Position numbers and translations under genes: made by a program | The notes under the pieces: generated by a model | What the model was told of the DNA's origin: nothing | Seen by the model: the letters and a program-made list of their open reading frames with translations, nothing else | Databases searched by the model: none | In this document: piece after piece, positions 53,223 to 61,357 of the stretch | Layout of the letters: the number at the start of each line of letters is the position of its first letter | How positions within the stretch are numbered: position 1 is the stretch's first letter | Assembly (NCBI GenBank): GCA_945874455.1 | Contig: CAMCHO010000004.1 | Coordinates: 1 to 64,000 of the forward strand | Direction of reading: 5' to 3' | Length of the DNA: 64,000 nt | DNA from: Opitutus sp. GAS368 | GTDB taxonomy: Bacteria > Verrucomicrobiota > Verrucomicrobiia > Opitutales > Opitutaceae

Positions 53223-53359
53223 AAACCTAGGTGCGATCCGACTCTGCCAGTGGCAAATCGGAGCGAGCTCACTCACCCAAAGTAACCCAAGTAAAACGTC
53301 TGCTATCCATTGCTCTTCGTTCGTCATCCTTCGCTCAAATTAATCTGTCAGGAACTCTT

Positions 53360-54151
53360 ATGCAGTCGGCTCCTTCAATGATCTCTTCTTCCGCAGTCAG
53401 TTCGGATCGGCCTTCCCTGCAATCTGAATCACAGAATCAAAACTTCGCCAATAAACAGGCGTGGGACCAACTGTACGCGTCGACCGCGGATTTGGTTTGG
53501 GGGGCAGAACCAGTCGGGTTTCTTGGAGATTTTCTTCGCCCCGAAATCGCTCACGGGCGATCATTTCGCCGTGGCCTCGATGCGGCTACGGGCGAGGGTC
53601 GCAACCTGCCCTTTTTATCCAGTCTGGTGGATGAGCTCTCCGCCTGTGATTCATCAGAGGCCGCGTTGATGAAAATGCCCTCGGACATCAAACGTCGCGT
53701 CCGACTCGAGCACTGCGATCTTGCCCGGACGCCTTTCGCTGATGCGTCCTTCGATTTCATTCTGCTTTGCGACACGGTCGAGACCCTTCCCGACGCGGGT
53801 CCCGTTTTTCGCGAGATGAGGCGAATCCTCGCTCCCGGTGGCGCCTTGGTGTGTAACATCCCAGGCCTCGAAGGTGACGTCGCCGGCATCGAGATGACCG
53901 AGCTCGGTGAGGAAAAATATCTCTATCGAGGCCGCTACTTCTTTAAGTTTTTTAACGACGCAGAGGTCAGCAAGCTGCTCTCAGCCACCGGCTGGCAGGC
54001 CGCGCGCAGAGAGACCATGACATGGATGGAATCTGCGCACCCCGGCTTCCGCACCGCCGCCCACCAGCACTGCAGCCGGGTCTACCTTCTCACCGCCATG
54101 CCTGAGCAAACCACTCCCGCGTCCGGAGCAGAAGTCGCTTTCTGCCAATAA
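53360..54151 (+). CDS. Class I SAM-dependent methyltransferase
   Basis: 263 aa from the ATG at 53360, which has AGGAA upstream; the frame is open from 53231 but that leader looks random. The SAM-binding motif region is LDAATGEGRNLPFLSS, followed by VDELSACDSSEAAL, and then FDFILLCDTVETLPDAG and MRRILAPGGALVCN, which is the TehB/UbiE-like pattern. The substrate is unknown. It could tailor the lipopeptide, or O-methylate a hydroxymalonyl unit since the extender cassette lacks its own methyltransferase, but it does not resemble FkbG-type enzymes and lies 28 kb away from that cassette. Confidence 0.85.
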   Translation: MQSAPSMISSSAVSSDRPSLQSESQNQNFANKQAWDQLYASTADLVWGAEPVGFLGDFLRPEIAHGRSFRRGLDAATGEGRNLPFLSSLVDELSACDSSEAALMKMPSDIKRRVRLEHCDLARTPFADASFDFILLCDTVETLPDAGPVFREMRRILAPGGALVCNIPGLEGDVAGIEMTELGEEKYLYRGRYFFKFFNDAEVSKLLSATGWQAARRETMTWMESAHPGFRTAAHQHCSRVYLLTAMPEQTTPASGAEVAFCQ

Positions 54152-54203
54152 GATCGCTTTCAATTCTGGAAATTTCTGGCTCGCGTAATTACGCCCACCC
54201 TTC

Positions 54204-55070
54204 GTGAAAAGTCGCCACCGCTCGCGCCCCATGCTCCTTCGCCCTTACACCTGCGGCCCTCTCCGCTACGCCGTCCCCGCGCTCTTGCTGGCTTGCCTCC
54301 AGTTGCTGATGCTCTCTATCGGTAGTCGTTTATGCGCGGCTGATATCGAGGAAATTGTAACGGCAAAGGTGTTGCGGGTCGGCGTACTTGCGGGTGAAAC
54401 CCCTCCATTCTTGCAGGGTGCTGCCGGCGAAGCGCTCGGGGGCCTCGAGGGAGAGTTCATAACGGAAGTCGCGCGGCGCATGGAGGTGAAACTGGAAGTG
54501 GTCCGGACCGCCCGCACGGGGGACGAATTGATCGCTCAGGTGGTCAACTCTAGGATCGACGTAGCGATCGGGCAACTCACTGACTCGCTCGAATGGGCCA
54601 AGTCGGTTCGCTTTACCAAACCCTACCTCGTACTGCAGGAAGTGCGACTCGCGGACCGTCTCGCGGCGGCGCGGGCAGGCGGGTCGACTCGCCTCCTGGC
54701 CAGCAAGACGGCGCGCGTTTCCGCTTCGGCGGGGAGTGTTGTTCTACCAGCGCTTCAGGAGGAATTTGGCGACCGGCTCGCTCTTGTACCGAATTTTGCT
54801 GCCGCCGTAGAGGGAGTCCTTGCGGGGAAATCGCTAGCCGCCGTGGGCGACGATGTTGCCGTCGTGCGTTGGCTAAAGGCCAACCCTGCCCTCGGCCTCC
54901 GCCTTGAGTTGAGCACACGCCCGGATAGACGACCTGGACTCGCCATCGCGGTACCTTGGAAATCAGACGATCTTCAGGCCTGGCTCAACCTATGCATCGA
55001 TAAATGCAAACTCGACGGCACACTCCAAGGTTTGAGCGCTAAGCATTTGGGCGATCCAACAGCTCGTTGA
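54204..55070 (+). CDS. Periplasmic solute-binding protein, family 3 (amino-acid type), 1
   Basis: 288 aa from a GTG at 54204; an ATG at 54231 is an alternative start. A hydrophobic export signal (YAVPALLLACLQLLMLSIGSRLCAA) is followed by the family-3 fold: VLRVGVLAGETPPFL, then GLEGEFITEVARRM, then IDVAIGQLTDSLEWAKSVRFTKPYL. The conserved domain halves suggest binding of an amino acid-like ligand. No ABC permease or ATPase is nearby; instead a second binding protein and a DAACS symporter follow. Confidence 0.85.
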   Translation: MKSRHRSRPMLLRPYTCGPLRYAVPALLLACLQLLMLSIGSRLCAADIEEIVTAKVLRVGVLAGETPPFLQGAAGEALGGLEGEFITEVARRMEVKLEVVRTARTGDELIAQVVNSRIDVAIGQLTDSLEWAKSVRFTKPYLVLQEVRLADRLAAARAGGSTRLLASKTARVSASAGSVVLPALQEEFGDRLALVPNFAAAVEGVLAGKSLAAVGDDVAVVRWLKANPALGLRLELSTRPDRRPGLAIAVPWKSDDLQAWLNLCIDKCKLDGTLQGLSAKHLGDPTAR

Positions 55071-55075
55071 TCCAA

Positions 55076-55930
55076 ATGATGCTCCATTTCCTAGGTCGCT
55101 CAGCTAAAGTCGTCCTGTTTTTATTGGCGTTCTCCGTCGACCTCGGGCTCGCGCGCGCGCAATCCGTACTCCCACCCGACATCGAGCGCATTCGGATTTC
55201 TGGCGAGCTCCGCGTGGCGATGACCGCAGATTTGTGGCCACCCTTTTTCTTTCTGAACAAGAACAAAGAACTCATGGGTCTAGACGTCGATCTCGCCACC
55301 GAGATCGCCCGTCGGCTTGGTGTGCGCGTCCGGTTTGTGCGCGAAGCCAAGACCTTTGATGAGATCGTTACCATGGTCGTGGATCGTCGCGCCGACATTG
55401 CGGTCGCGTACCTGAGCGACACGCTGGAGCGGGCGCGACTGGTGCGTTTCACCCGCACTTATGTTCAGGTCAAGCCCGCGGTGCTTCTCAACCGTTCTTT
55501 GGCCGGCCTCTCGCGGCGCGGGCCGGATCTCAAAAATCTCTTAAACCACGCCCAGGCAAGAATCGGCGTCACCAAGGGGTCCTCGGCCGAAGGTTTCGCG
55601 GCGGCGGATTATCCCCTAGCAAAGATCATTTCTTACGAGAATTGGACAGATATCACTCGGGACGTCGCCGCCGAGAAACTGATGGCGGGTGTTTCCGACG
55701 AGATCGACGCCAAGAGCTGGCAGACGGCCAACCCCGAAGGGGCCATCGCGATCGAGACCATCATCCGTCAAGGTCCTCCCGACACCATGGGTATCGCGGT
55801 CCACCGTGACGACCGGCATTTGTTGTACTGGATTAACCACTTCCTCGCGATCAAGGACAGCGACGGCTCACTCTCGAATCTCCACAAAAAGTACATCGAA
55901 AACGATCTATGGAAAAAAGATATTCAGTAA
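55076..55930 (+). CDS. Periplasmic solute-binding protein, family 3 (amino-acid type), 2
   Basis: 284 aa from the ATG at 55076 (another at 55079), 5 bp after the previous stop. It has a signal peptide (SAKVVLFLLAFSVDLGLARA) and the family-3 fold: GELRVAMTADLWPPFFF, LMGLDVDLATEIARRLGV, RADIAVAYLSDTLERARLVRFTRTY, and ARIGVTKGSSAEGFAAA. The ligand is probably an amino acid or carboxylate. Its 3' end overlaps the start of the DAACS symporter gene by 22 bp, which argues for a functional link. Confidence 0.87.
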   Translation: MMLHFLGRSAKVVLFLLAFSVDLGLARAQSVLPPDIERIRISGELRVAMTADLWPPFFFLNKNKELMGLDVDLATEIARRLGVRVRFVREAKTFDEIVTMVVDRRADIAVAYLSDTLERARLVRFTRTYVQVKPAVLLNRSLAGLSRRGPDLKNLLNHAQARIGVTKGSSAEGFAAADYPLAKIISYENWTDITRDVAAEKLMAGVSDEIDAKSWQTANPEGAIAIETIIRQGPPDTMGIAVHRDDRHLLYWINHFLAIKDSDGSLSNLHKKYIENDLWKKDIQ

Positions 55931-57213
55931 CCGAACGCGTGAGTCGCGCTATCCTCAGTCCTTGGGCTACTGGCGCTGCCATCGGCTTGGCGGTCTGTTT
56001 TGGACTGTGGCTGCCGAAGCTCTCCGTAGGCCTCAAGCCGCTCGGGGAAATCTACCTGGCCCTGCTCCAGATGTGCTCTCTGCCACTGGTCATTTGCGGC
56101 GTGGTTGCGAGCATCGGCCGAGTTCTGCGCGACGGTCAGTCTAAGCGTTACTTGGGCCGGCTAGTGATTGTGGTGGTGGGAGGACTCTTCATCACGGCGG
56201 CGCTCGCAATCGCACTCGGCCTCATCGTCCGCCCCGGCTCCGGTCTCACCACCGAGGCTAGCCAGACGCTGGGCCGCCTGCTGTCCGCCACCGAGATTCA
56301 AGGCGGCACCGGCGCTCCCCTTAAAGAGGTGTCATTCGTAGATTTCCTGACCAGCGCCGTGCCAAAAAATATTTTCTTGGCTTTGAGTTTGGGCAGCCAA
56401 CTCCCCATTCTCTTTTTCTCGATCGTCTTGGGGATTTCACTCGGCGTCACCGGGGCGTCTCGATCCACCTCCGCGCTGGAGTCCTTTGAGGCCACTTTCG
56501 ACGCTCTCTTGAAACTCATCGAGTGGTTGTTGTACGCCTTGCCGTTGGGACTTCTTTCCCTGCTATCCGCCCAAATCGCCGAGGCCGGGCTCGGCATATT
56601 CGTGGCGATGCTAAAGTTAATCCTGCTGATCAACGCCGCGGTGCTGATCTCCCTCGTTGCAGGGAATTTCATTATCGCGCGGAAGACTGGGCGCCCCTAT
56701 TTTACCGTGCTGCGTCAATTGCTTGAGAGTCTCTTGATCGCATTCGCCACTAAGAGTAGTTTCGCCAGCATTCCTTCGGCCCTCAGTGCGATGCAAAAAT
56801 TGGGAATGAATCGTGGTACCACGGATTTGGTCATCCCCCTGAGTGTCAGCCTGAATCCGATCGGCAACGTTCACTACTACACCATCAGCGCCATTTTCAT
56901 CGCCCAGCTCTACGGCGTCTCCATTCCGCCATCGGCGATGGTAACATTTCTGATCGGCGGAGTCTTGGCCGCCGTGGCCGGAAGCGCGCTGCCCAGTGCG
57001 GCCGCCATCGGCGTGATTTCAATTCTCCTCGAGCCGCTGGGCTTGCCCGTCGGTTCCGCCGTAATTTTGATCTTGGCGATCGATCCTTTCCTCGACCCCG
57101 CGACAACCGCACTGAACGTCCACGGCAGTTGCGTAGCGGCTAGTTTGGTCGACGACGGTACCGGCAACAGCGAGCGCTCCGGCGCAACCCGGTCACCTTT
57201 TTCCACCACCTGA
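55909..57213 (+). CDS. Dicarboxylate/amino acid:cation symporter (DAACS/GltP family)
   Basis: 434 aa and strongly hydrophobic, about 8 membrane segments plus re-entrant loops. Family features include the serine-rich KSSFASIPSALSAMQKLGM (hairpin 1) and SLNPIGNVHYYTISAIFIAQLYG (the NMDGT-like helix region), and AIDPFLDPATTALNVHGSCVAA. It should import glutamate, aspartate or another carboxylate with Na+ or H+. Asn-Pro-Ile-Gly-Asn instead of the usual N-M-D-G-T is a divergence in the cation/substrate site, so substrate assignment is unsafe. Overlaps the binding protein gene. Confidence 0.88.
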   Translation: MEKRYSVTERVSRAILSPWATGAAIGLAVCFGLWLPKLSVGLKPLGEIYLALLQMCSLPLVICGVVASIGRVLRDGQSKRYLGRLVIVVVGGLFITAALAIALGLIVRPGSGLTTEASQTLGRLLSATEIQGGTGAPLKEVSFVDFLTSAVPKNIFLALSLGSQLPILFFSIVLGISLGVTGASRSTSALESFEATFDALLKLIEWLLYALPLGLLSLLSAQIAEAGLGIFVAMLKLILLINAAVLISLVAGNFIIARKTGRPYFTVLRQLLESLLIAFATKSSFASIPSALSAMQKLGMNRGTTDLVIPLSVSLNPIGNVHYYTISAIFIAQLYGVSIPPSAMVTFLIGGVLAAVAGSALPSAAAIGVISILLEPLGLPVGSAVILILAIDPFLDPATTALNVHGSCVAASLVDDGTGNSERSGATRSPFSTT

Positions 57214-57232
57214 AATCACCTACATTCGCCTC

Positions 57233-57910
57233 ATGAAAACCGCATTCCGCCTGAACTTCATCGCCTTGATATTGGTCCTCGCCAATACCTGTTTCGCAGT
57301 CGATATCGCCACCAAGGTCGGCTTCGAATCCGCCTATGTATCCTATGGAACTAAATTCGCCGAGGAGACTTGGATTCCGATGCTGGATATCTCGCAGGGA
57401 GACTACTATGCAGGAATCTGGGGCTACCTGCCTACGCAAAAGAAAAAATCCTTCGAGGGCGAATGGGATTTTTTCGCTGGTCGCACGCTAAAGGTTAACA
57501 AGCTCCTTTCGTTTGATTTGGGCGCCACCGTCTACCGCTATCCGCGGACCGACGTCGATAATACGACGGTTGAGGGCTTTCTCTGGGTGAATTTTGACAC
57601 CACACTGAGCCCTAAACTGAAGTTGTTCTACGATGCGACCGTCAAAAATTGGATCGGGGAGGCGATGGTCGCTCACACCTTCGCCCTCAACAAGACCACG
57701 GCCTTCTTGCTTGAGGGGCGTGGGGGCTTCCGCCGGCCAGAGTCACACCAGGAGTGGTATTATGCGTCCGCCAAGGCCGATGTCGTGTTTACGCTCTCGC
57801 CGAAGGCTAAGCTTTCGATCGGCTTACGCTCCACCAACAATACTGACAAGGCCGCCGTCGGCCATGGCTTGGTCAACTGGTACGGAATGAATCTCGGCTA
57901 CAGCTGGTAG
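57233..57910 (+). CDS. Small outer-membrane beta-barrel protein
   Basis: 225 aa with a clear signal peptide (FRLNFIALILVLANTCFA). The mature part alternates polar and hydrophobic residues with many aromatic residues, and ends in NLGYSW, a typical outer-membrane barrel C-terminus. The N-terminal FESAYVSYGTKFAEETW resembles barrels annotated as porin-like or TorF-like. It could pass small molecules. It is 19 bp after the symporter gene, so it may share its transcript. Confidence 0.8.
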   Translation: MKTAFRLNFIALILVLANTCFAVDIATKVGFESAYVSYGTKFAEETWIPMLDISQGDYYAGIWGYLPTQKKKSFEGEWDFFAGRTLKVNKLLSFDLGATVYRYPRTDVDNTTVEGFLWVNFDTTLSPKLKLFYDATVKNWIGEAMVAHTFALNKTTAFLLEGRGGFRRPESHQEWYYASAKADVVFTLSPKAKLSIGLRSTNNTDKAAVGHGLVNWYGMNLGYSW

Positions 57911-57963
57911 GTCCCGCCGGCGATGTTGTCTATCCTGCCCATTCACTGTTCTCGTGCGGTCTA

Positions 57964-58722
57964 TTGCCGGTGAAGTCCTCATACGACTGGCCGGCTGCGG
58001 CAGAGCCGCCGGCCCTTGAACTCGGGGAGATCCATCTCTGGCGCGTCAAGGTGCCGGATGAGGGCAATGTGCCGACTGATTGGTTGGGTTTCCTCACCGC
58101 CGAGGAACGCGACCGGGTCGCTCGCAAACGCATCCCCGTAGATGCACGGCGTACGCTCACCAGCCGCGCCTGCCTCCGTCTCCTTTTGGGAATGTATGTC
58201 GGGCGCTCACCAGAGCAAATCGCGCTCGAGGCAACCCCCGAGGGCAAGCCAATCCTGCGGGGACAGGGCGAGCCTGACAGAATCGAATTCAATGTATCGC
58301 ACTCGGCCGAGTGGGTCATTTTGGGCTTTTCGCGTGGACCGGCATTGGGCCTCGATGTGGAATGCCACCGCGAGCTCGAGTTCGACGATCTGGTGACCGG
58401 TTTTTTTTCTCCCATTGAGCGCAAAGCCTGGGCGAGCCTGCCCCTCACCAATCGATGCGAGGCTTTTTTTGCGGCTTGGACCCGAAAGGAAGCCTACTTG
58501 AAGGCGCTCGGGGTCGGCTTAGCGAAATCTCTCGACAGCTTTAGTGTCAGCCTTGGAGCGGGATCGTCCGGAAAATTGGTGTGGTGTGCCGATCACCCCC
58601 GCGCTCCACAAACGTGGCACTTCGTCTCGATCGATCCCGCTCCCGGTTATGCCGGTGCCCTCGCGCTGGATTACTCTTCCAAGACCTTGCGTACGTTTTC
58701 ATTTCACGCTCCTGGAGGATGA
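57964..58722 (+). CDS. 4'-phosphopantetheinyl transferase, Sfp/AcpT type
   Basis: 252 aa from a TTG at 57964; a GTG at 57970 is an alternative. The three diagnostic motifs are present: NVSH at residues 110-113, GLDVE (G-x-D-x-E, metal-binding) at 129-133, and W172-x-x-KEAYLK. The enzyme transfers phosphopantetheine from CoA to the active Ser of carrier proteins. The window has at least eight such sites (stand-alone ACP, CP/ACP domains and PCPs), so this is the likely activator of the cluster. Confidence 0.93.
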   Translation: MPVKSSYDWPAAAEPPALELGEIHLWRVKVPDEGNVPTDWLGFLTAEERDRVARKRIPVDARRTLTSRACLRLLLGMYVGRSPEQIALEATPEGKPILRGQGEPDRIEFNVSHSAEWVILGFSRGPALGLDVECHRELEFDDLVTGFFSPIERKAWASLPLTNRCEAFFAAWTRKEAYLKALGVGLAKSLDSFSVSLGAGSSGKLVWCADHPRAPQTWHFVSIDPAPGYAGALALDYSSKTLRTFSFHAPGG

Positions 58723-58876
58723 TCATTTTAACCACCCGCCCTCGTCGAAAGCCTCCACTTCCCATTCCCTTCGTGGTCAGTCGTGAACCGAGTCCCCCTC
58801 AAAAAAACTTTGGCTTGTCCGGACAAAAGAAGCCTCGGTAAGCTGATCGTCGCTTTCCCTTCCTAAACACGTGCAA

Positions 58877-59995
58877 ATGCCGATCACCTCCATCCGTCGC
58901 CAGTGGCAGAATTTCCGTGGGTGGTGGCATTCGCGTTATCCGCTGTTTCGCAACTATTTTATCGCCCTCGGGCTGGTGGGATCATTCCTCCTCGTATTTT
59001 TCTGGCCGTACTTAAACGAGCGAGTTTTCATGAGCCTGCAGTCCGGCGAGGCAGGCGTGTTATGGCAGCGGTTTTCCGGTGGCACGAATCTCAAATATAC
59101 CTATGGGGAGGGCTTTCATCTCGTGATGCCTTGGAACCGTCTCTTTGTATATAATGTTCGACTGCAGCAGACACCCCATAAGATCGTGGCGCTGTGTAAA
59201 AATGGTTTGCCGGTCGAACTTGAGGTCTCCATCCGCCATCGCCCGCAGGACGGCAGGCTGCCCCTGCTCCACACCGTGGTCGGGCCAAATTACCTCGAGG
59301 TCGTCGTAAAGCCCGAGATTGAGGCTTCCGTGCGCGGGGTCGTATCGCAGTTCGAGCCCAACGAACTCTACACCTCCGAGGGCTACATTCTCAATCTCAT
59401 CTTGCAGGGATCCCTGTATGGAATCGGTGAGCGCTACATCTCGCTCGACGACCTCTTGATCAAGCGGGTCGTTCTTCCCACCAAGGTGGCCGACTCGATC
59501 GAATCCAAACTCATCGAGGAGCAGCGCGCCCTTGAATTCGAATTCCGCGTGCAACAGGCGAAGCGGGAGGCGGAACGTCGGGGAATCGAAGCGAAGGGTA
59601 TTTTAAGCTTCCAGGAAACGGTCGCGGCGGGTGGCTCGTTCAAGGACTACTTGCGGTTCGCCGGTATCCAAGCCACCGTCGAGCTCGCGAAGTCTGAAAA
59701 CGCTAAAATGGTGATCATCGGCGGTGCAGACGGAGGGCTGCCGCTCATCCTGAATATGCCTGATGACCTCGATCGGTCGTCCTCTGCCGCGACGCGGAAA
59801 AACCCGCTACTATCCCCCAAGTCCGCGGGCCTCCTCCCGCCACCTCCCACGGTTGATCCTCAGGCAACTGCAACCACGCTTCCACCCAGTTCCCCGCAGC
59901 CCACCCCATCCGTCCCTCCGCCCGCCGTCACGACTCCTGAGAGCTTGAGGGTTGCGCCGGCGCCGGTCCCGGAAAAAAAGTCCGGCACACCATGA
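58877..59995 (+). CDS. Prohibitin/SPFH-like membrane protein
   Basis: 372 aa from the ATG at 58877 (a GTG at 58871 is also in frame). One membrane segment (YFIALGLVGSFLLVFFWPYL, ~residue 27-46) precedes a prohibitin-like SPFH domain (SGEAGVLWQRFSGG; GEGFHLVMPWNRLFVYNVR). A coiled-coil region follows (ESKLIEEQRALEFEFRVQQAKREAERR), then a Pro/Ser/Thr-rich tail of ~70 residues. Such proteins form membrane-associated rings or microdomains. The tail overlaps the start of the next gene (ATGA). Confidence 0.85.
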   Translation: MPITSIRRQWQNFRGWWHSRYPLFRNYFIALGLVGSFLLVFFWPYLNERVFMSLQSGEAGVLWQRFSGGTNLKYTYGEGFHLVMPWNRLFVYNVRLQQTPHKIVALCKNGLPVELEVSIRHRPQDGRLPLLHTVVGPNYLEVVVKPEIEASVRGVVSQFEPNELYTSEGYILNLILQGSLYGIGERYISLDDLLIKRVVLPTKVADSIESKLIEEQRALEFEFRVQQAKREAERRGIEAKGILSFQETVAAGGSFKDYLRFAGIQATVELAKSENAKMVIIGGADGGLPLILNMPDDLDRSSSAATRKNPLLSPKSAGLLPPPPTVDPQATATTLPPSSPQPTPSVPPPAVTTPESLRVAPAPVPEKKSGTP

Positions 59996-61239
59996 GGAAG
60001 ACAGGAGTGGATTCCGCTGCCCCCCCCGTGGCTCGGCGGCCATGGCTCGGGGCTACCATCGGTATGCTCGCGATTCTTTTCGCCTCCTCCTGTGGCTATC
60101 GGGAGCCCACGGGCCAGCGGGTCCCGCCCCCCATTTGGACGCAGCTGACTGAGTTCCCGGTTCCCACAGTTCCCTTGTCCGAAAAATTACGGTTATTGAT
60201 CTGGCGCGACTATCTAGATCCCAAGATACTCGCATTCTTCGAAGAGCACTATAACACAAAGCTGGAGATCGTCTATTTTGAAAATAACGCAGAGCTCAAG
60301 GAGATCTTCCGCAAGCAGCCCAATGACTTCGATCTCTTGATGCCGAGCGACTATGTCGTCGAGGGCTACGTCAAGGACAAGGAGCGCCCCTTGCTCGCCC
60401 CGATCCGCAGGGAAAACGTCCCCAACCTCGGTCGCGTAAAGCAGATCCTGTTTCGTTCCCCGTATGATCCGGAGCTGGTGTACTCTGTGCCCATGTTCCA
60501 CAGCTGCCTTGGAATCACATTCAATATCAAGCAGTTGCAGCACATCCCGCGAAATTTTACTTTGCGGGCAGCCAGCGATGAAGAGAATATGTTACTTTTC
60601 GGTTATCGGGCGCTCTTGGATGAGCCTCGCGTTTCGCTTTCCGCCGCGCTGATTGACGATGGGATTGATCCCAATGCGCCGTCGCCCGAGGCCCTCACCG
60701 CCACCGCCAATCGTCTCATCAAGGACGTGCGCTCCCTAGGCATAAGCCTTATGGCGAGCACACTCCCGGAGAAAATGATCAGCAATGAAATCATGCTCGC
60801 CGTAAACTGGAGCGGCGCCGCGGCGGTCGCTGCACAGAAAAACCCCAACATCCGCTTCGTCCTTCCACAGGGTCGCAAGTTCGTCCAAGTCGACAGCTTT
60901 GTCATCCCCGCGACGTCGAAGCGTCGTTATTCGGCTGAATTCTTCCTCAATTTCCTGCTCATCCCGGAGATCTCCGGCGCGCTGACTAACTATAGCCTCT
61001 ACGCTAATTCCAATAACGATTCGACCCAGTTTGTATCCCGCGAAATTCTCCAGGGCCCCGCCTATATGGAACCGCCGTTCGGCTCCCGGATCTTCTTTGC
61101 CGACCTAGGGAAACTCGAGGCAGACTTCGAACGGGAGTGGATCCGAATCAAACAGGCAAGCGCTCCCGCCAAAGCCAAGATTCCCTCCCTCCTCAAGTCT
61201 GCAGAAGAAGAGCTTCGAAAACGCGACATGGCGCACTAA
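59992..61239 (+). CDS. Polyamine-type solute-binding lipoprotein (PotD/PotF-like)
   Basis: 415 aa. Its N-terminal segment GMLAILFASSC ends in a lipobox, so the mature protein is a lipoprotein anchored at the new N-terminal Cys. The fold is that of spermidine/putrescine-binding proteins: LRLLIWRDYLDPKILAFFEEHYN, DFDLLMPSDYVVEGYVK, GITFNIKQL, EIMLAVNWSGAAAVAAQ, and DSFVIPATSK. It overlaps the prohibitin-like gene by 4 bp. No polyamine ABC permease is nearby. The pairing with a prohibitin-like protein is unusual; the ligand is unknown. Confidence 0.85.
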   Translation: MRKTGVDSAAPPVARRPWLGATIGMLAILFASSCGYREPTGQRVPPPIWTQLTEFPVPTVPLSEKLRLLIWRDYLDPKILAFFEEHYNTKLEIVYFENNAELKEIFRKQPNDFDLLMPSDYVVEGYVKDKERPLLAPIRRENVPNLGRVKQILFRSPYDPELVYSVPMFHSCLGITFNIKQLQHIPRNFTLRAASDEENMLLFGYRALLDEPRVSLSAALIDDGIDPNAPSPEALTATANRLIKDVRSLGISLMASTLPEKMISNEIMLAVNWSGAAAVAAQKNPNIRFVLPQGRKFVQVDSFVIPATSKRRYSAEFFLNFLLIPEISGALTNYSLYANSNNDSTQFVSREILQGPAYMEPPFGSRIFFADLGKLEADFEREWIRIKQASAPAKAKIPSLLKSAEEELRKRDMAH

Positions 61240-61312
61240 GCGATTGCGTTTCCCGGGCCTGATTTCTCTCGCGGTCCTTCTCCTCACTCCTTTGCAACGC
61301 CACACCCCCTCT

Positions 61313-61357
61313 ATGCCCTCTATGCCCACTATGCCCACTATGCCCACTATGCCCACT
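61313..61357 (+). repeat. 9 bp tandem repeat across candidate start codons
   Basis: ATGCCCTCT followed by four perfect copies of ATGCCCACT, directly before ATGACC at 61358. Each unit begins with ATG in the frame of the DUF481-like gene, giving a run of Met-Pro-Thr if translated. Copy-number change would stay in frame. Confidence 0.9.

Noticed and set aside
53360-54151. Methyltransferase as the missing O-methyltransferase (FkbG) of a methoxymalonyl cassette
   Set aside because: It has a TehB/UbiE-like pattern rather than that of FkbG-type enzymes, and lies 28 kb from the cassette in another transcription unit. Not excluded, but unsupported.
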